Part shown: positions 10,927 through 20,035 of the stretch, one piece after another
Layout: each line of letters begins with the position of its first letter
How positions within the stretch are numbered: the first letter of the stretch is position 1
Assembly: GCA_947474005.1 (NCBI GenBank)
Contig: CANJHI010000018.1
Coordinates: 1-51,551 of the forward strand
Reading direction: 5' to 3'
Origin: Alphaproteobacteria bacterium
GTDB taxonomy: Bacteria; Pseudomonadota; Alphaproteobacteria; Reyranellales; Reyranellaceae
Length of the DNA stretch: 51,551 nucleotides
Translations under genes and position numbers: made by a program
The notes under the pieces: model-generated
What the model was told of the DNA's origin: nothing
What the model saw: the letters and a program-made list of their open reading frames with translations, nothing else
Database searches by the model: none

Positions 10927-12591
10927 CTAGCGCTTCCCTTCGATCTCGATTTCGATCAGGTGCGGCTTGCCGGTCTTGAAGGCGGCGGCGACCGCGGCCT
11001 TGATGTCGTCGGCCTTGGCGACGTAGGTCCCCGCCACGCCCATGCCCTTGGCCATGTCGACGAAGCCCATGGTCGGGCCCGTCAGATCCATGTGCATATA
11101 AGGCTTGTTAGACTTCACATCGAAGCGCGCGCGGTAGGCGTCGATGTTGTGCTTCAGCACGCGGTATTCGCGGTTGGCCAGGATCACGAACACGATCGCG
11201 AGATCATGGTGCGCCGCGGTCCATAACGCCTGGATGGAATACATCGACGAGCCGTCGCCCGAGAGGCAAAGCACCGGCCGCTTCGGCTGGCCCACCGCCA
11301 CGCCGATGGCTCCCGCCAGCCCCTGCCCGATGCCGCCGCCCCGGCCGCTGAAATAGTCGTCGGCGCCGGCAAAGGTGAAGGTCTTGAAGAGGTCGAGGTT
11401 GGCCGTGATCGTCTCGTCGGCCACGATCGCATCCGCCGGCGTGCCGGCGCGGATCTCGGCCATGGCGCGCGCCATCGAGGTCGGCGTGCGCGCCCAGGCC
11501 TTCTCGACGCGGGCCTTCTGGGCCGCGGCTTCGGACTCTTTCAGCGCCTGAAGCGCCGCGTTGCGCTTGGCCGCCGCGGCGTCGAACGCCTCGCCGGCGA
11601 CGGTCGCCAGCGCGATATCGAGGGCAGCGAGGCCCGCGCCGACATCGGACACCACGCCGGCATCGAGGGCGAAATTGTAGGCCAGTCGCGACGGTGCGGC
11701 CTCGATCTGCAGCACCTTGGTGCCCGATGCGAACGGCGAACCCGGGGCGTACCAGACCTCCTCGAAAAACGGCCCGCCCACCATCAGCACGAGATCGTTC
11801 GACGCGAATTGCTTGGCGACACCGGGCGCGTCGAAGGCGAGCGTGCCGCGCGCCGAGGCATGGTCGGTCGGAAAGGAATTGCGACCGCGCAGCCCTTCGA
11901 ACCACACCGAAGCGCCGAGCTTTTCGGCGAGCTTGACCAGCGTATCGACGGCACCGGCGCGCGCGACATCGTCGCCGGCGACGATGGCCGGGCTCGCCGA
12001 TGCCAGCAGCAGCCGAGTCATGGCGGCGATGCCCGCCGGATCGGGCCGGGTCGCGGTGAAGGAATGGCCGGGCTTGCCGGCGGGAATGGCGGTCTCCTGC
12101 TCCATGATGTTGATGGGCAGCGCCACGAACACCGGCCCGGCCGGCGCCTCGTTGGCGATCTTGAAGGCGCGCTGCAGGATCGGGCCCAGCTCGTCGGCGG
12201 TCTCGACCTGCACGCTCCACTTGGTGACGGGGGCCGCGATCGCCGCCAGATCATGGCCGAGCACGGGATCGCGCAGGCGCATCCGCGTGTCCTGCTGGCC
12301 CGCGGTCACCACCATCGGTGAGTTGTTTTTCAGCGCGCCGTAGATCATGCCGACGGCATTGCCGAGGCCGGGCGCCACGTGGAGGTTCACGAACGCCGTC
12401 TTGCCACTCGCCTGGGCATAGAAATTCGCGGCACCCGTGGCGACGCCCTCGTGCAGATGCACGATGTACTGGATCTGCGGATAGTCGAGCAGCGCGTCGA
12501 GCAACGGGCTCTCGGTGGTGCCGGGATTGCCGAAGATGCGATCGACGCCGTGATTGAGCAGCGTCTCGAAGAACACCTGACGACCGCGCAT
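10927..12591 (-). CDS. Thiamine diphosphate-binding protein, benzoylformate decarboxylase-like
   Basis: 554 residues starting at the ATG at 12591; upstream in-frame codons reach into the divergent promoter region. The three domains of the ThDP decarboxylase/acetolactate synthase family are present: N-terminal PYR domain with the cofactor-activating Glu48 (HLHEGVATG), a middle domain, and the C-terminal PP domain with GDGSSMYSIQALWTAAHH. FGNPGTTE at 20-27 aligns with the FGNPGSNE of benzoylformate decarboxylase, with Thr where that enzyme has its active-site Ser. It probably decarboxylates a 2-keto acid, substrate unknown. It is divergent from the flavoprotein gene at 12665. Confidence 0.88.
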   Translation of the reverse strand: MRGRQVFFETLLNHGVDRIFGNPGTTESPLLDALLDYPQIQYIVHLHEGVATGAANFYAQASGKTAFVNLHVAPGLGNAVGMIYGALKNNSPMVVTAGQQDTRMRLRDPVLGHDLAAIAAPVTKWSVQVETADELGPILQRAFKIANEAPAGPVFVALPINIMEQETAIPAGKPGHSFTATRPDPAGIAAMTRLLLASASPAIVAGDDVARAGAVDTLVKLAEKLGASVWFEGLRGRNSFPTDHASARGTLAFDAPGVAKQFASNDLVLMVGGPFFEEVWYAPGSPFASGTKVLQIEAAPSRLAYNFALDAGVVSDVGAGLAALDIALATVAGEAFDAAAAKRNAALQALKESEAAAQKARVEKAWARTPTSMARAMAEIRAGTPADAIVADETITANLDLFKTFTFAGADDYFSGRGGGIGQGLAGAIGVAVGQPKRPVLCLSGDGSSMYSIQALWTAAHHDLAIVFVILANREYRVLKHNIDAYRARFDVKSNKPYMHMDLTGPTMGFVDMAKGMGVAGTYVAKADDIKAAVAAAFKTGKPHLIEIEIEGKR

Positions 12592-12664
12592 GGCATTTTC
12601 TCCCTGGGCATTTCTCAGCAGAGTGGGCCCTGCTATTGAGAGGGCAGAAGGTGAGAAGCACGGC

Positions 12665-14131
12665 ATGGACGGTGTTGTCGAGGGTGATCAAGGCCTAGCC
12701 GCGCTGCGGAAGATCGCGCGGCACGACCTCGCCCGGCTGAACTACCCGGCCGCCAACTGGGTGCCCGAGCGCGCCGGACCCGACGGCCAGCGGGTCCTCG
12801 ACGTGCTGGTGGTCGGCGCCGGTATGTGCGGCCAGACGGTGGGCTATGGCCTGTTGCGCGAGGGAATCGGCAACATCCGGGTGATCGAACGCGAAACCCA
12901 TGGCCGCGAGGGCCCGTGGAACACCACGGCGCGCATGCCGATCCTGCGCTCGCCCAAGCACCTGACCGGCCCCGACCTCGGCGTGCCGTCCCTCACCTTT
13001 CGCGCCTGGTACGAGGCCCAGCATGGGGCGGACGGCTGGGAGAGACTTTACAAGATCCTGAGGCTCGACTGGCTCGCCTACCTGCTGTGGGTGCGCGAGA
13101 CCGTGGGCCTGAAAGTCGAGAATGGCGTCGGCCTGCTCAAGGTCGAAGCGGTCGGCGATCTGCTGCACGCCACGCTGTCGACGGGCGAGACCGTCCATGC
13201 CCGCAAAGTGGTGCTGGCCAACGGCCGTGACGGCTCCGGCGGCTTCCGCTTTCCATCGTTTCCCTCGTTCGATCCCGAGGATCCGAAGCGCCAGGGCCGG
13301 GTGTTCCATACGCTGCAAGAGATCGATTTCACCAAGCTCGTGGGCAAGCGGATCGGCGTGCTGGGCGTGCTGGCGACGGCGATCGACAATGCCTGCACCG
13401 CGCTCGAAGCCGGTGCTGCCGAAGCAGTGTGCTTTGCGCGACGACCGCACCTGCCGCAGGTCAACAAGTCCAAGGGCGTGTCGTTTTCCGGCTTCCAGCG
13501 TGGCCAGGGCATGCTCGACGACGATTGGCGCTGGAAGATTTATACCTACATGCTGGCTGCGGGTTCGCCGCCGCCGCACGAGTCCGTCTTGCGTGGACAG
13601 AAACTGCCGGGCTTCTCCTTCCGCTTCGCCGAGCCGTGGCTCGACGTCGTCGTCGAGGAAGACGGCGTGACGGTCAAGACGACCAAAGGGACCGAGCGCT
13701 TCGATACAGTGCTGTTCGGCACGGGCTTCGACATCGACATGGGCCGCGTCGAGGAGATCGCTGCCTTCACCGCCAACGTGAAACTGTGGGCGGACGTGCG
13801 CAGCGCCGACGAGGTGAAGGCCAATGCCGAGGCGGCGCGCTATCCCTACCTTGGCCGCGGCTTCGAGCTCGAGGAGAAGGTGCCGGGCCGGACGCCGGGC
13901 CTCGGCAACATCCATCTCTTCAACTGGGGCAGCATCCTGAGCCACGGCGCGCTGGCGGGCGATATCCCCGGACTCTTCGTCGGCGCCACGCGGCTGGTGC
14001 AGGCGCTCTCGCACGACCTCTTCACGGCGGACATCGAACGGCACGTGCAGAACATGCACGCCGTGGAAGACCCGGAACTCGCTCCGACCGATTACTTCGT
14101 GCCGCGCGAAAAACGCGCCGGCACCCTCTAG
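12665..14131 (+). CDS. Flavin-containing monooxygenase-like NAD(P)/FAD oxidoreductase
   Basis: 488 residues from the ATG at 12665, which avoids the longer frame that would overlap the divergent gene. An FAD-binding motif VLVVGAGMCGQ lies near residue 45, and a second dinucleotide-binding fold GVLGVLATAIDNA near 235-245 has lost the usual GxGxxG pattern. The segment GPDLGVPSLTFRAWYEAQHG is shared with the protein at 47150-48583, so the two are paralogues. Such proteins use FAD and NAD(P)H to hydroxylate or Baeyer-Villiger-oxidise small molecules. The GMC gene follows 11 bases later. Confidence 0.82.
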   Translation: MDGVVEGDQGLAALRKIARHDLARLNYPAANWVPERAGPDGQRVLDVLVVGAGMCGQTVGYGLLREGIGNIRVIERETHGREGPWNTTARMPILRSPKHLTGPDLGVPSLTFRAWYEAQHGADGWERLYKILRLDWLAYLLWVRETVGLKVENGVGLLKVEAVGDLLHATLSTGETVHARKVVLANGRDGSGGFRFPSFPSFDPEDPKRQGRVFHTLQEIDFTKLVGKRIGVLGVLATAIDNACTALEAGAAEAVCFARRPHLPQVNKSKGVSFSGFQRGQGMLDDDWRWKIYTYMLAAGSPPPHESVLRGQKLPGFSFRFAEPWLDVVVEEDGVTVKTTKGTERFDTVLFGTGFDIDMGRVEEIAAFTANVKLWADVRSADEVKANAEAARYPYLGRGFELEEKVPGRTPGLGNIHLFNWGSILSHGALAGDIPGLFVGATRLVQALSHDLFTADIERHVQNMHAVEDPELAPTDYFVPREKRAGTL

Positions 14132-14142
14132 GGAGAAACGCG

Positions 14143-15735
14143 ATGCAGGCCGACTACGTTGTCGTGGGTGCTGGTTCCGCCGGGTGCACCGTTGCCGCGC
14201 GGCTCGCCGAAAGCGGTGCCTCGGTGATCCTGCTCGAGGCCGGGCCGAGCGACTGGTACCCGATGATCCATATCCCGGCAGGCATGCGCTCGCTGCTGCG
14301 CAATCCGCTGGTGAACTGGAACTACACCACCGAGCCCGAGAAGGGCTCCGGCGATCGGCGCATGGAATGGCCGCGCGGCCGCACCCTGGGCGGCTCCTCC
14401 TCGATCAACGGTATGCTCTACGTGCGCGGCGCGCCGGCCGACTTCGACGGCTGGGCCCAGATGGGCGCGCGCGGCTGGAGCTACGACGAGGTGCTGCCGT
14501 TCTTCAAGAAGTCCGAGCATTATGTGCAGAAAGGCGATCCCGAGGTGCGCGGCCAGGGTGGGCCGCTGAAGGTCGAGGACTACCGCACCATCCTTCCGCT
14601 CACGCACAGGTTCGTCGAAGCGGCGCAGCAGGCGGGCTTTCCCCTCAATCCCGACCTCAACGGCAAGACGCGCTACGGCGTCGGCTACTCGCAGATGACG
14701 CGGCGCGGGCGCTGGCGCGGATCGACGGCGCAGACCTATCTGCGCGAGGCACGACGCCTTCCCAACATTCGCGTCGAGACCGACGCCCAGGGCGGCAAAC
14801 TGGTCTTCGAGGGCAAGCGTTGTGTCGGTGTCGAGTTCATTCGCGGCGGCAACACCACCACCGTGCGCGCCAACCGCGAGGTGGTCGTCTCGGGCGGCAC
14901 CATCAACTCGCCACACATCCTGCAGATCTCGGGCATCGGGCCGGCCGCGCACCTGCAGTCGCTCGGCATTCCCGTCGTGCACGACCTGCCCGGCGTCGGC
15001 GCCAACCTGATCGACCACTATGTGATCCGCCTCGTCCATCGCGTGCACGGCACGCGCACCGTGAACGAGCTGGCGCGCTTCCCGGGCGTCTTGCCGGAGA
15101 TCGCCAAGTTCTTCCTGACCGGCAAGGGCGCGCTTACCTTCGGCGTCACCACGGCCCAGTTGTTCTGCGACAGCCGCGAGGGCCTTGAATCGCCTGACCT
15201 ACAACTCCTGTTCACGCCCGGCAGCACCAACACGCTGAAGTTCGGCCAGCTCGACGACAAGCCCGCCATGAGCTGTGTCGTCTGCGTGGTGAAGCCCGAC
15301 AGCCGCGGCACCATCATGGCCGTGTCGGCCGACCCGTTCGCGCGGCCGGCGATCAAGCCCAACTACCTCACCGCCCACACCGACGAGTTGGCGTTGCTGG
15401 GCGGCGTGCGCCATGTCCGCCGCGTCTTCGCCCAGCCGGCACTCGCCCAGCACAGCCTGGGCGAGACGTCGCCCGGCCCGGATATCCAGAGCGACGCCGA
15501 CGTGCTGGCTTATGCCCGCCGCGTCGGCAACACGCTCTATCACCCGGTCGGCACCTGCCGCATGGGCGAGGACCCGCGCGCCGTAGTCGATTCGCGCCTG
15601 CGCGTCCGCGGCATCGAGGGTCTGCGCGTCATGGACGCTTCGGTGATGCCCACCCTCACCACCGGCAACACCAACGCCCCCACCATCATGATCGGCGAGA
15701 AGGGCGCGGCCATGATCCGCGAGGACGCGCGCTGA
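14143..15735 (+). CDS. GMC family FAD-dependent oxidoreductase
   Basis: 530 residues from the ATG at 14143, which has GGGAGA upstream and starts MQADYVVVGAGSAGCTVA, the FAD-binding fold. GMC signature [18 protein letters not shown], active-site YHPVGTCRMG and C-terminal [15 protein letters not shown] are all present. It is a paralogue of the enzyme at 2403-4019 and sits in a likely two-gene operon with the flavoprotein monooxygenase. It should oxidise an alcohol group on the pathway intermediate (inference). Confidence 0.92.
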   Translation: MQADYVVVGAGSAGCTVAARLAESGASVILLEAGPSDWYPMIHIPAGMRSLLRNPLVNWNYTTEPEKGSGDRRMEWPRGRTLGGSSSINGMLYVRGAPADFDGWAQMGARGWSYDEVLPFFKKSEHYVQKGDPEVRGQGGPLKVEDYRTILPLTHRFVEAAQQAGFPLNPDLNGKTRYGVGYSQMTRRGRWRGSTAQTYLREARRLPNIRVETDAQGGKLVFEGKRCVGVEFIRGGNTTTVRANREVVVSGGTINSPHILQISGIGPAAHLQSLGIPVVHDLPGVGANLIDHYVIRLVHRVHGTRTVNELARFPGVLPEIAKFFLTGKGALTFGVTTAQLFCDSREGLESPDLQLLFTPGSTNTLKFGQLDDKPAMSCVVCVVKPDSRGTIMAVSADPFARPAIKPNYLTAHTDELALLGGVRHVRRVFAQPALAQHSLGETSPGPDIQSDADVLAYARRVGNTLYHPVGTCRMGEDPRAVVDSRLRVRGIEGLRVMDASVMPTLTTGNTNAPTIMIGEKGAAMIREDAR

Positions 15736-15739
15736 CGCC

Positions 15740-16765
15740 TCAGCGGATGGGGGGCGCGTACTGCAGGCCGCCCTGCGTCCATAGGGCGTTCTGGCCGCGC
15801 TCGACCTTGAGCGGCGAGCCCATGCCGACGTTGCGGTCGAAGCTCTCGCCGTAGTTACCGACCTGCTTGACGATGGTGTAGACCCACTTGTCGTCGACGC
15901 CGAGCGCCTTGCCCATGCCTGGCGTCACGCCAAGGATGCGCTTGATCGTCGGGTTGTCGCTTTTCATCATCTCGTCGACGTTCTTGGAGGTGATGCCGTA
16001 CTCCTCGGCCTCGATCATGGCGTACTGCGCCCAGCGCACGATGTCGGCGAACTGGTTGTCGCCATGGCGCACGACCGGGCCCAGAGGCTCCTTGGAGATG
16101 ATTTCCGGCAGGACGATATAGTCGTCGGGATTGGGCGCGTTGGCCACGCGCGTCGCATAAAGGCGGGCCTGGTCGCCGGAATAGGCGTCGCAGCGGCCGT
16201 TGAAGAAAGCCGAGCGACTCTGGTCGGGGTCCTCGAAGAGCACCGGCTTGAAGGTCATCTTGTTGGTGCGGAAGTAGTCGGCGATGTTGAGCTCGGAGGT
16301 GCTGCCCGTCAGCACGCAGATCGAGGCGCCGTTCAGCTCCTTAGCGCTCTTCACGCCGAGCTTCTTCGGCACCATGAAGCCTTGGCCGTCGTAGTAGGTG
16401 ATGCCCACGAAATCGAGGCCGAGCGCGGTGTCGCGCGTCAAGGTCCAGGTCGAGTTGTTCGACAGCAGGTCGACCTCGCCCGCCTGCAGCGCCGTGAAGC
16501 GCTGCTGGCCCGACAGCGGCACGTACTTCACCTTTTCCGAATCGCCGAAGATCGCGGCCGACACGGCGCGGCAGATATCGACGTTCATGCCGGTCCATTT
16601 GCCCTGGCTGTCGACCGTCATGAAGCCGCCGATGCCGCCCACCGCCACGCCGCAGATCAATGTGTCGCGCGCCTTGACGGCATCGAGCTCCTTGCCGGCC
16701 AGGGCGTGGCCCGACTGGAAGACCATGGCGAGGCCGATCGCCATCGCCAGAACTGACTTTTGCAT
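15740..16765 (-). CDS. General L-amino acid ABC transporter substrate-binding protein (AapJ type)
   Basis: 341 residues from the ATG at 16765, where a Sec signal peptide begins (cleavage near HALA, residue 23). The mature protein has the family 3 pattern: GVAVGGIGGFMTVDSQGKW, GMNVDICRAVSAAIF and DLLSNNSTWTLTRD, as in AapJ/BztA proteins of 340 residues. It would bind several L-amino acids in the periplasm. No permease or ATPase genes adjoin it, so it is an orphan here. It is convergent with the GMC gene, with only 4 bases between stops. A 250-base leader with a terminator-like hairpin lies upstream. Confidence 0.9.
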   Translation of the reverse strand: MQKSVLAMAIGLAMVFQSGHALAGKELDAVKARDTLICGVAVGGIGGFMTVDSQGKWTGMNVDICRAVSAAIFGDSEKVKYVPLSGQQRFTALQAGEVDLLSNNSTWTLTRDTALGLDFVGITYYDGQGFMVPKKLGVKSAKELNGASICVLTGSTSELNIADYFRTNKMTFKPVLFEDPDQSRSAFFNGRCDAYSGDQARLYATRVANAPNPDDYIVLPEIISKEPLGPVVRHGDNQFADIVRWAQYAMIEAEEYGITSKNVDEMMKSDNPTIKRILGVTPGMGKALGVDDKWVYTIVKQVGNYGESFDRNVGMGSPLKVERGQNALWTQGGLQYAPPIR

Positions 16766-17139
16766 CGCAAGACTCCCGTCATTATCGACCCTATAACGAA
16801 GCAGATCGAAGACGCCGCGGCCAGAGCCCGGATCGGGCCGATTTCTGGCACAGCTCGTTGTGCCATGCGTTGTCCCGCTGCCTGTGCCACGAACCGTCCC
16901 CAAGCCCTTGATCGGACAGCGCAATCGCCCCCTGATCGACTGTGCCACCACGCCCCGCTTCCTCGCGTTATCAGAATCCCGCAGCGTCGACGCTTCGCAG
17001 TGCCTGGACGCAAAGAAAAACGCCCGGAACGGAGGCCGTTCGGGCGTTGCCAGCAGTGCCTGCAAAGAGGCGCCAACTATATCAGAAATTTACCACGGAA
17101 CCTGCTGAACCTGCAAATTTTTGACGGTAGAATCGGAAA
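16766..17139. other. Divergent intergenic region with leader of the amino-acid binding protein gene
   Basis: 374 bases between divergent genes. Frames through it have no recognisable product. It contains a strong minus-strand terminator-like hairpin at 17012-17048, about 250 bases upstream of the 16765 start, and a TATAGT box on the minus strand at 17081-17076. The part near 17075-17130 is AT-rich and probably holds both promoters. Confidence 0.5.
17012..17048 (-). terminator. Minus-strand intrinsic terminator or attenuator
   Basis: On the minus strand a 13-bp stem with one bulged G (AACGCCCGAACGG / CCGTTCCGGGCGTT), with a three-base loop, is followed by TTTCTTT. No minus-strand gene precedes it, since the next gene to the right is on the plus strand. 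It lies in the leader of the amino-acid binding-protein gene, so attenuation or a very short terminated RNA is possible. Confidence 0.55.
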
Positions 17140-17781
17140 GTGGAAAAAATCGATTTCAAGAAGAGCTTGCCGGATCTCTATAAGGCACCGGTCGACCGCT
17201 TCGTGTCCGTGGACGTTCCTACGCTGCAGTTCGCCAAGGTCGACGGCAGGGGCGATCCCAACACGGCGCCGACCTATAAACAGGCGATCGAATGGCTCTA
17301 TTCGGTGAGCTACGCCATGAAGTTCGCGGCCAAGGTCCCCCGGGGCAAGAACAAGGGCAAGGATTATGTGGTGCCGCCGCTCGAAGCCTTGTGGTGGGCC
17401 GACGATCCCGCCGATTTCGTCGCGCGCCGCAAGGATCGCTGGTGCTGGACCGTGATGATCATGGCGCCAGAGTTCGTCGACCGGTCGTTGTTCGAGGCGG
17501 CTGTCGAAAAATCGAAGAAGAAGCTCGGGATGCCGCCCGACAGCCTACGGTTCGAGAGGCTGGAGGAAGGAACCGCACTGCAGATCCTGCATATCGGCAG
17601 CTACGACGACGAAGGGCTGATCCTTGCGCGGCTTCACGACGAGGAGATGCCGTCGCGGGGCCTCACCTTTGCCGGTCCCCACCACGAAATCTATTTGAGC
17701 GACCCCCGCAAGACCGATCCTGCCAAACTAAGGACCATCCTGCGCCAGCCGGTCAAAGGCGCGCGCAAAGCCAAACGATAG
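17140..17781 (+). CDS. GyrI-like small-molecule-binding domain protein
   Basis: 213 residues from a GTG. The sequence matches the stand-alone GyrI-like family: the N-terminal KVDGRGDPN segment, the WTVMIMAPEFV strand, the LHIGSYDDEGLILARLH motif and a C-terminal HHEIYLSDPRKTDPAKLRTI. The GyrI/BmrR C-terminal fold binds hydrophobic or cationic small molecules, and some members hydrolyse toxic cyclopropanoid compounds. There is no DNA-binding domain, so it is not a BmrR-type activator. It has its own upstream region and no operon partner. Confidence 0.85.
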   Translation: MEKIDFKKSLPDLYKAPVDRFVSVDVPTLQFAKVDGRGDPNTAPTYKQAIEWLYSVSYAMKFAAKVPRGKNKGKDYVVPPLEALWWADDPADFVARRKDRWCWTVMIMAPEFVDRSLFEAAVEKSKKKLGMPPDSLRFERLEEGTALQILHIGSYDDEGLILARLHDEEMPSRGLTFAGPHHEIYLSDPRKTDPAKLRTILRQPVKGARKAKR

Positions 17782-17798
17782 AGTTTCAATTTCGCCCG

Positions 17799-18965
17799 CT
17801 ACGCCTTCGCACCCCACAGCCGGCGCGTGGCGAGGGCGGCACCCTCGCTGGAACTTTTCAGCTTGGCCCAGACGACGTCCTCGGCCACGAGTTCGCCGCC
17901 GGCGAAGGTGCCGAAGCCGCAATCGCTCGAGGCGATGACGCGGCTGCGGTCGCCCACGGCATCGACCGCCTCGCAGATGCGGTTGGCGATCACCTCGGGA
18001 TGCTCGACGTAGTTCGTCGTCGAATCGATCACGCCCGGCAGCAGCAGGAACGAATCGGGCAGCTTCGCCTTCTTGAGCGCCGCGTATTCGTGCTGATGGC
18101 GCGGATTGGCGAATTCCATGCTGAGCGCGCCGACGCGGGCCTGGTACAGCACCGGCAGGATCTCGCCCATCGGGATATCGTCGACATGCGGTCCTTCCCA
18201 GTTGCCCCAGCAGCAATGCAGGCGAATGCGCTCGCGCGGAATGCCGGCCACTGCCTCGTTGATCGCAGCGACATGCATCTCGGCGATCTTCAGGAATTCG
18301 GCCGCGCTCTTGTCCTGGAACAGGACGGTGCGCTCCATGGCGAGATCGGGCGCATCGATCTGCAGCACGAAGTCGCGCGCGATCAGCTGGTATTCCTTGG
18401 CGATCTGGCGCGCCAGCGCGAAGACATAGGCTTCGTGACTGTCGTAGTGCGCGTTGAGCATGGTCGTGGCGATGATGCCGGGCGACGCCGCGGTCATGAA
18501 ACTGTCGACCGGCTTGTTCGCCAACCCATCGAGTGCGGCGCGAAACATGCGGCACTCCTCCTTTGCCGCCGTCAGGTCGTCGTAGACGATGTCGGCGACC
18601 GCTTGTGCGGCGTTGCGGACCTTGCTGCGCTTGGGCGCGCGCCGCAGGGCCTGCGCGGCAAAAGCCGGGAAGTTGGCGTAGTCGGTGGGCGACGGCCGCC
18701 GCGACTCGCCGCCAAAGCCCTTCATGCGCTGGACGACGTAGGTCTGGAAACCGACGCGCGGCTGCTCGCCGTCACCCACGATGTCGACGCCGGCGGCGGA
18801 CTGACGGGCCACCACGTCATGCACGGCGGCCTCGCTCCGGCGCGCCAGGTCGGCCTTGTCGATGGCTTCGCCCGCCTCGTCGCGGATCAAGAGATCGCTG
18901 AGCTCGGCACTGCGCGGCAGGCTGCCGACATGGGTGGTGAGGATCCGCTCCTCGCTCCGCTGCAT
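17799..18965 (-). CDS. Cobalamin-independent methionine synthase-like protein (MetE C-terminal family)
   Basis: 388 residues, about half of MetE and equal to its C-terminal catalytic domain. The start TTHVGSLPRSAEL is typical of this stand-alone family. The zinc-ligand region is suggested by LHCCWGNWEG (His-Cys) and a C-terminal SSDCGFGTF (Cys), as in MetE. Members likely transfer methyl groups to thiols, or do the reverse, but their substrates are mostly unknown; the absence of the N-terminal domain argues against a full folate-dependent methionine synthase. It is followed on its upstream side by a TctC binding-protein gene 19 bases away, probably in the same transcript. Confidence 0.88.
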   Translation of the reverse strand: MQRSEERILTTHVGSLPRSAELSDLLIRDEAGEAIDKADLARRSEAAVHDVVARQSAAGVDIVGDGEQPRVGFQTYVVQRMKGFGGESRRPSPTDYANFPAFAAQALRRAPKRSKVRNAAQAVADIVYDDLTAAKEECRMFRAALDGLANKPVDSFMTAASPGIIATTMLNAHYDSHEAYVFALARQIAKEYQLIARDFVLQIDAPDLAMERTVLFQDKSAAEFLKIAEMHVAAINEAVAGIPRERIRLHCCWGNWEGPHVDDIPMGEILPVLYQARVGALSMEFANPRHQHEYAALKKAKLPDSFLLLPGVIDSTTNYVEHPEVIANRICEAVDAVGDRSRVIASSDCGFGTFAGGELVAEDVVWAKLKSSSEGAALATRRLWGAKA

Positions 18966-18984
18966 AGACTTGTCCTCCGTGCGG

Positions 18985-19974
18985 CTAGTCGATCTTGACG
19001 CCGACGGCCTTCACGACCTCGGCCCACTTGGCGCGGTCGCGCTTTACCGTCACCTTGAACTGGTCGAGTGTCTCGTAGCGCGGCGTATTGCCGAGTTCGG
19101 CCAGCTTCTTCTGCGTCTCGGGATCGTCGAGCGCGGTCTTGATGGCAAGGTTCATCTTCTGCGCGATGGCGGGCTCTACGCCCTTGGGCCCAAAGATCGC
19201 GAACCAGGTATAGCTCTCGTAGCCCGGCACGCCCGCCTCATCGATGGTCGGCACATCGGGGATCGCGGCCACACGCTTCTTGGTGGTGACGCCCAGCAGC
19301 CGCACCTTGCCGGCTCGCGCCTGCTGCAGGATCGTCTGGACCTGATTGAAGATGCAGCAGACATCGCCCTTCAGCACCCCCTGGATGGCATCGGGCCCGC
19401 CCTTGTAGGGGACATGCACCATGTCGAGGCCGGCCTTGGCGTTGAACTCGGCGAAGGCCAGGTGCGTGCCCGTGCCGTTGCCGGTCGAGGCGTAGTTGTA
19501 CTTGCCCGGCGCCGCTTTCACCTTGGCGATGAAATCCTTCACCGAGCTGGCGTCGATCACCTCGGGATTGATCACAAGCACGTTGGAGACATCGACCAGG
19601 GTCGAGATCGGCGTAAAATCGGCTTCGACATCGAAGCTGAGCTTTGGATAGAGCGCGGGATTGACGCCGTGGGTTGCCGCCGTCCCCAGCAGGAAGGTGT
19701 AGCCATCGGGTTTGGCGTTGGCCACGGCCTCCGACGCGACGTTGCCGCCGGCGCCGGGCTTGTAATCGATCACCAAGCGCTGGCCGAGCGACTTCTCGAG
19801 CGAGGGCTGCAGCATGCGGGCGACCACGTCGACGCCGGAGCCGGCCGGAAAGCCCATCAGGATGGTGATCGGCTTGTTGGGCCAGTCGGTTCCTTGGGCT
19901 TGAGCTGGGGCCTGAGCCTGAACCGATGCCGCAGAGAGGAAGAGAGCGAGCGCCCCCAGCATTCGTCGCAGCAT
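18985..19974 (-). CDS. Tripartite tricarboxylate transporter substrate-binding protein (Bug/TctC)
   Basis: 329 residues with a Sec signal peptide (to about residue 23, SVQA). The mature start WPNKPITILMGFPAGSGVDV and the segment KPGAGGNVASEAVANAKPDGYT are the hallmarks of Bug proteins, which bind carboxylated compounds in the periplasm. No TctA/TctB membrane genes are nearby, a common state for this expanded family. It sits just upstream of the MetE-like gene, so the two may share a transcript and perhaps a substrate. Confidence 0.92.
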   Translation of the reverse strand: MLRRMLGALALFLSAASVQAQAPAQAQGTDWPNKPITILMGFPAGSGVDVVARMLQPSLEKSLGQRLVIDYKPGAGGNVASEAVANAKPDGYTFLLGTAATHGVNPALYPKLSFDVEADFTPISTLVDVSNVLVINPEVIDASSVKDFIAKVKAAPGKYNYASTGNGTGTHLAFAEFNAKAGLDMVHVPYKGGPDAIQGVLKGDVCCIFNQVQTILQQARAGKVRLLGVTTKKRVAAIPDVPTIDEAGVPGYESYTWFAIFGPKGVEPAIAQKMNLAIKTALDDPETQKKLAELGNTPRYETLDQFKVTVKRDRAKWAEVVKAVGVKID

Positions 19975-20035
19975 GCACGTCTCCTAAAGATCGGTGATTT
20001 GGATACTATGCTGAGGCAACACCGAGGGAAACGCC

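Noticed and set aside
13429..14142. Long N-terminal extension of the GMC oxidoreductase frame
   Set aside because: It overlaps the flavoprotein gene in another frame and has Arg/Ala-rich shadow composition. The FAD-binding start is at 14143.
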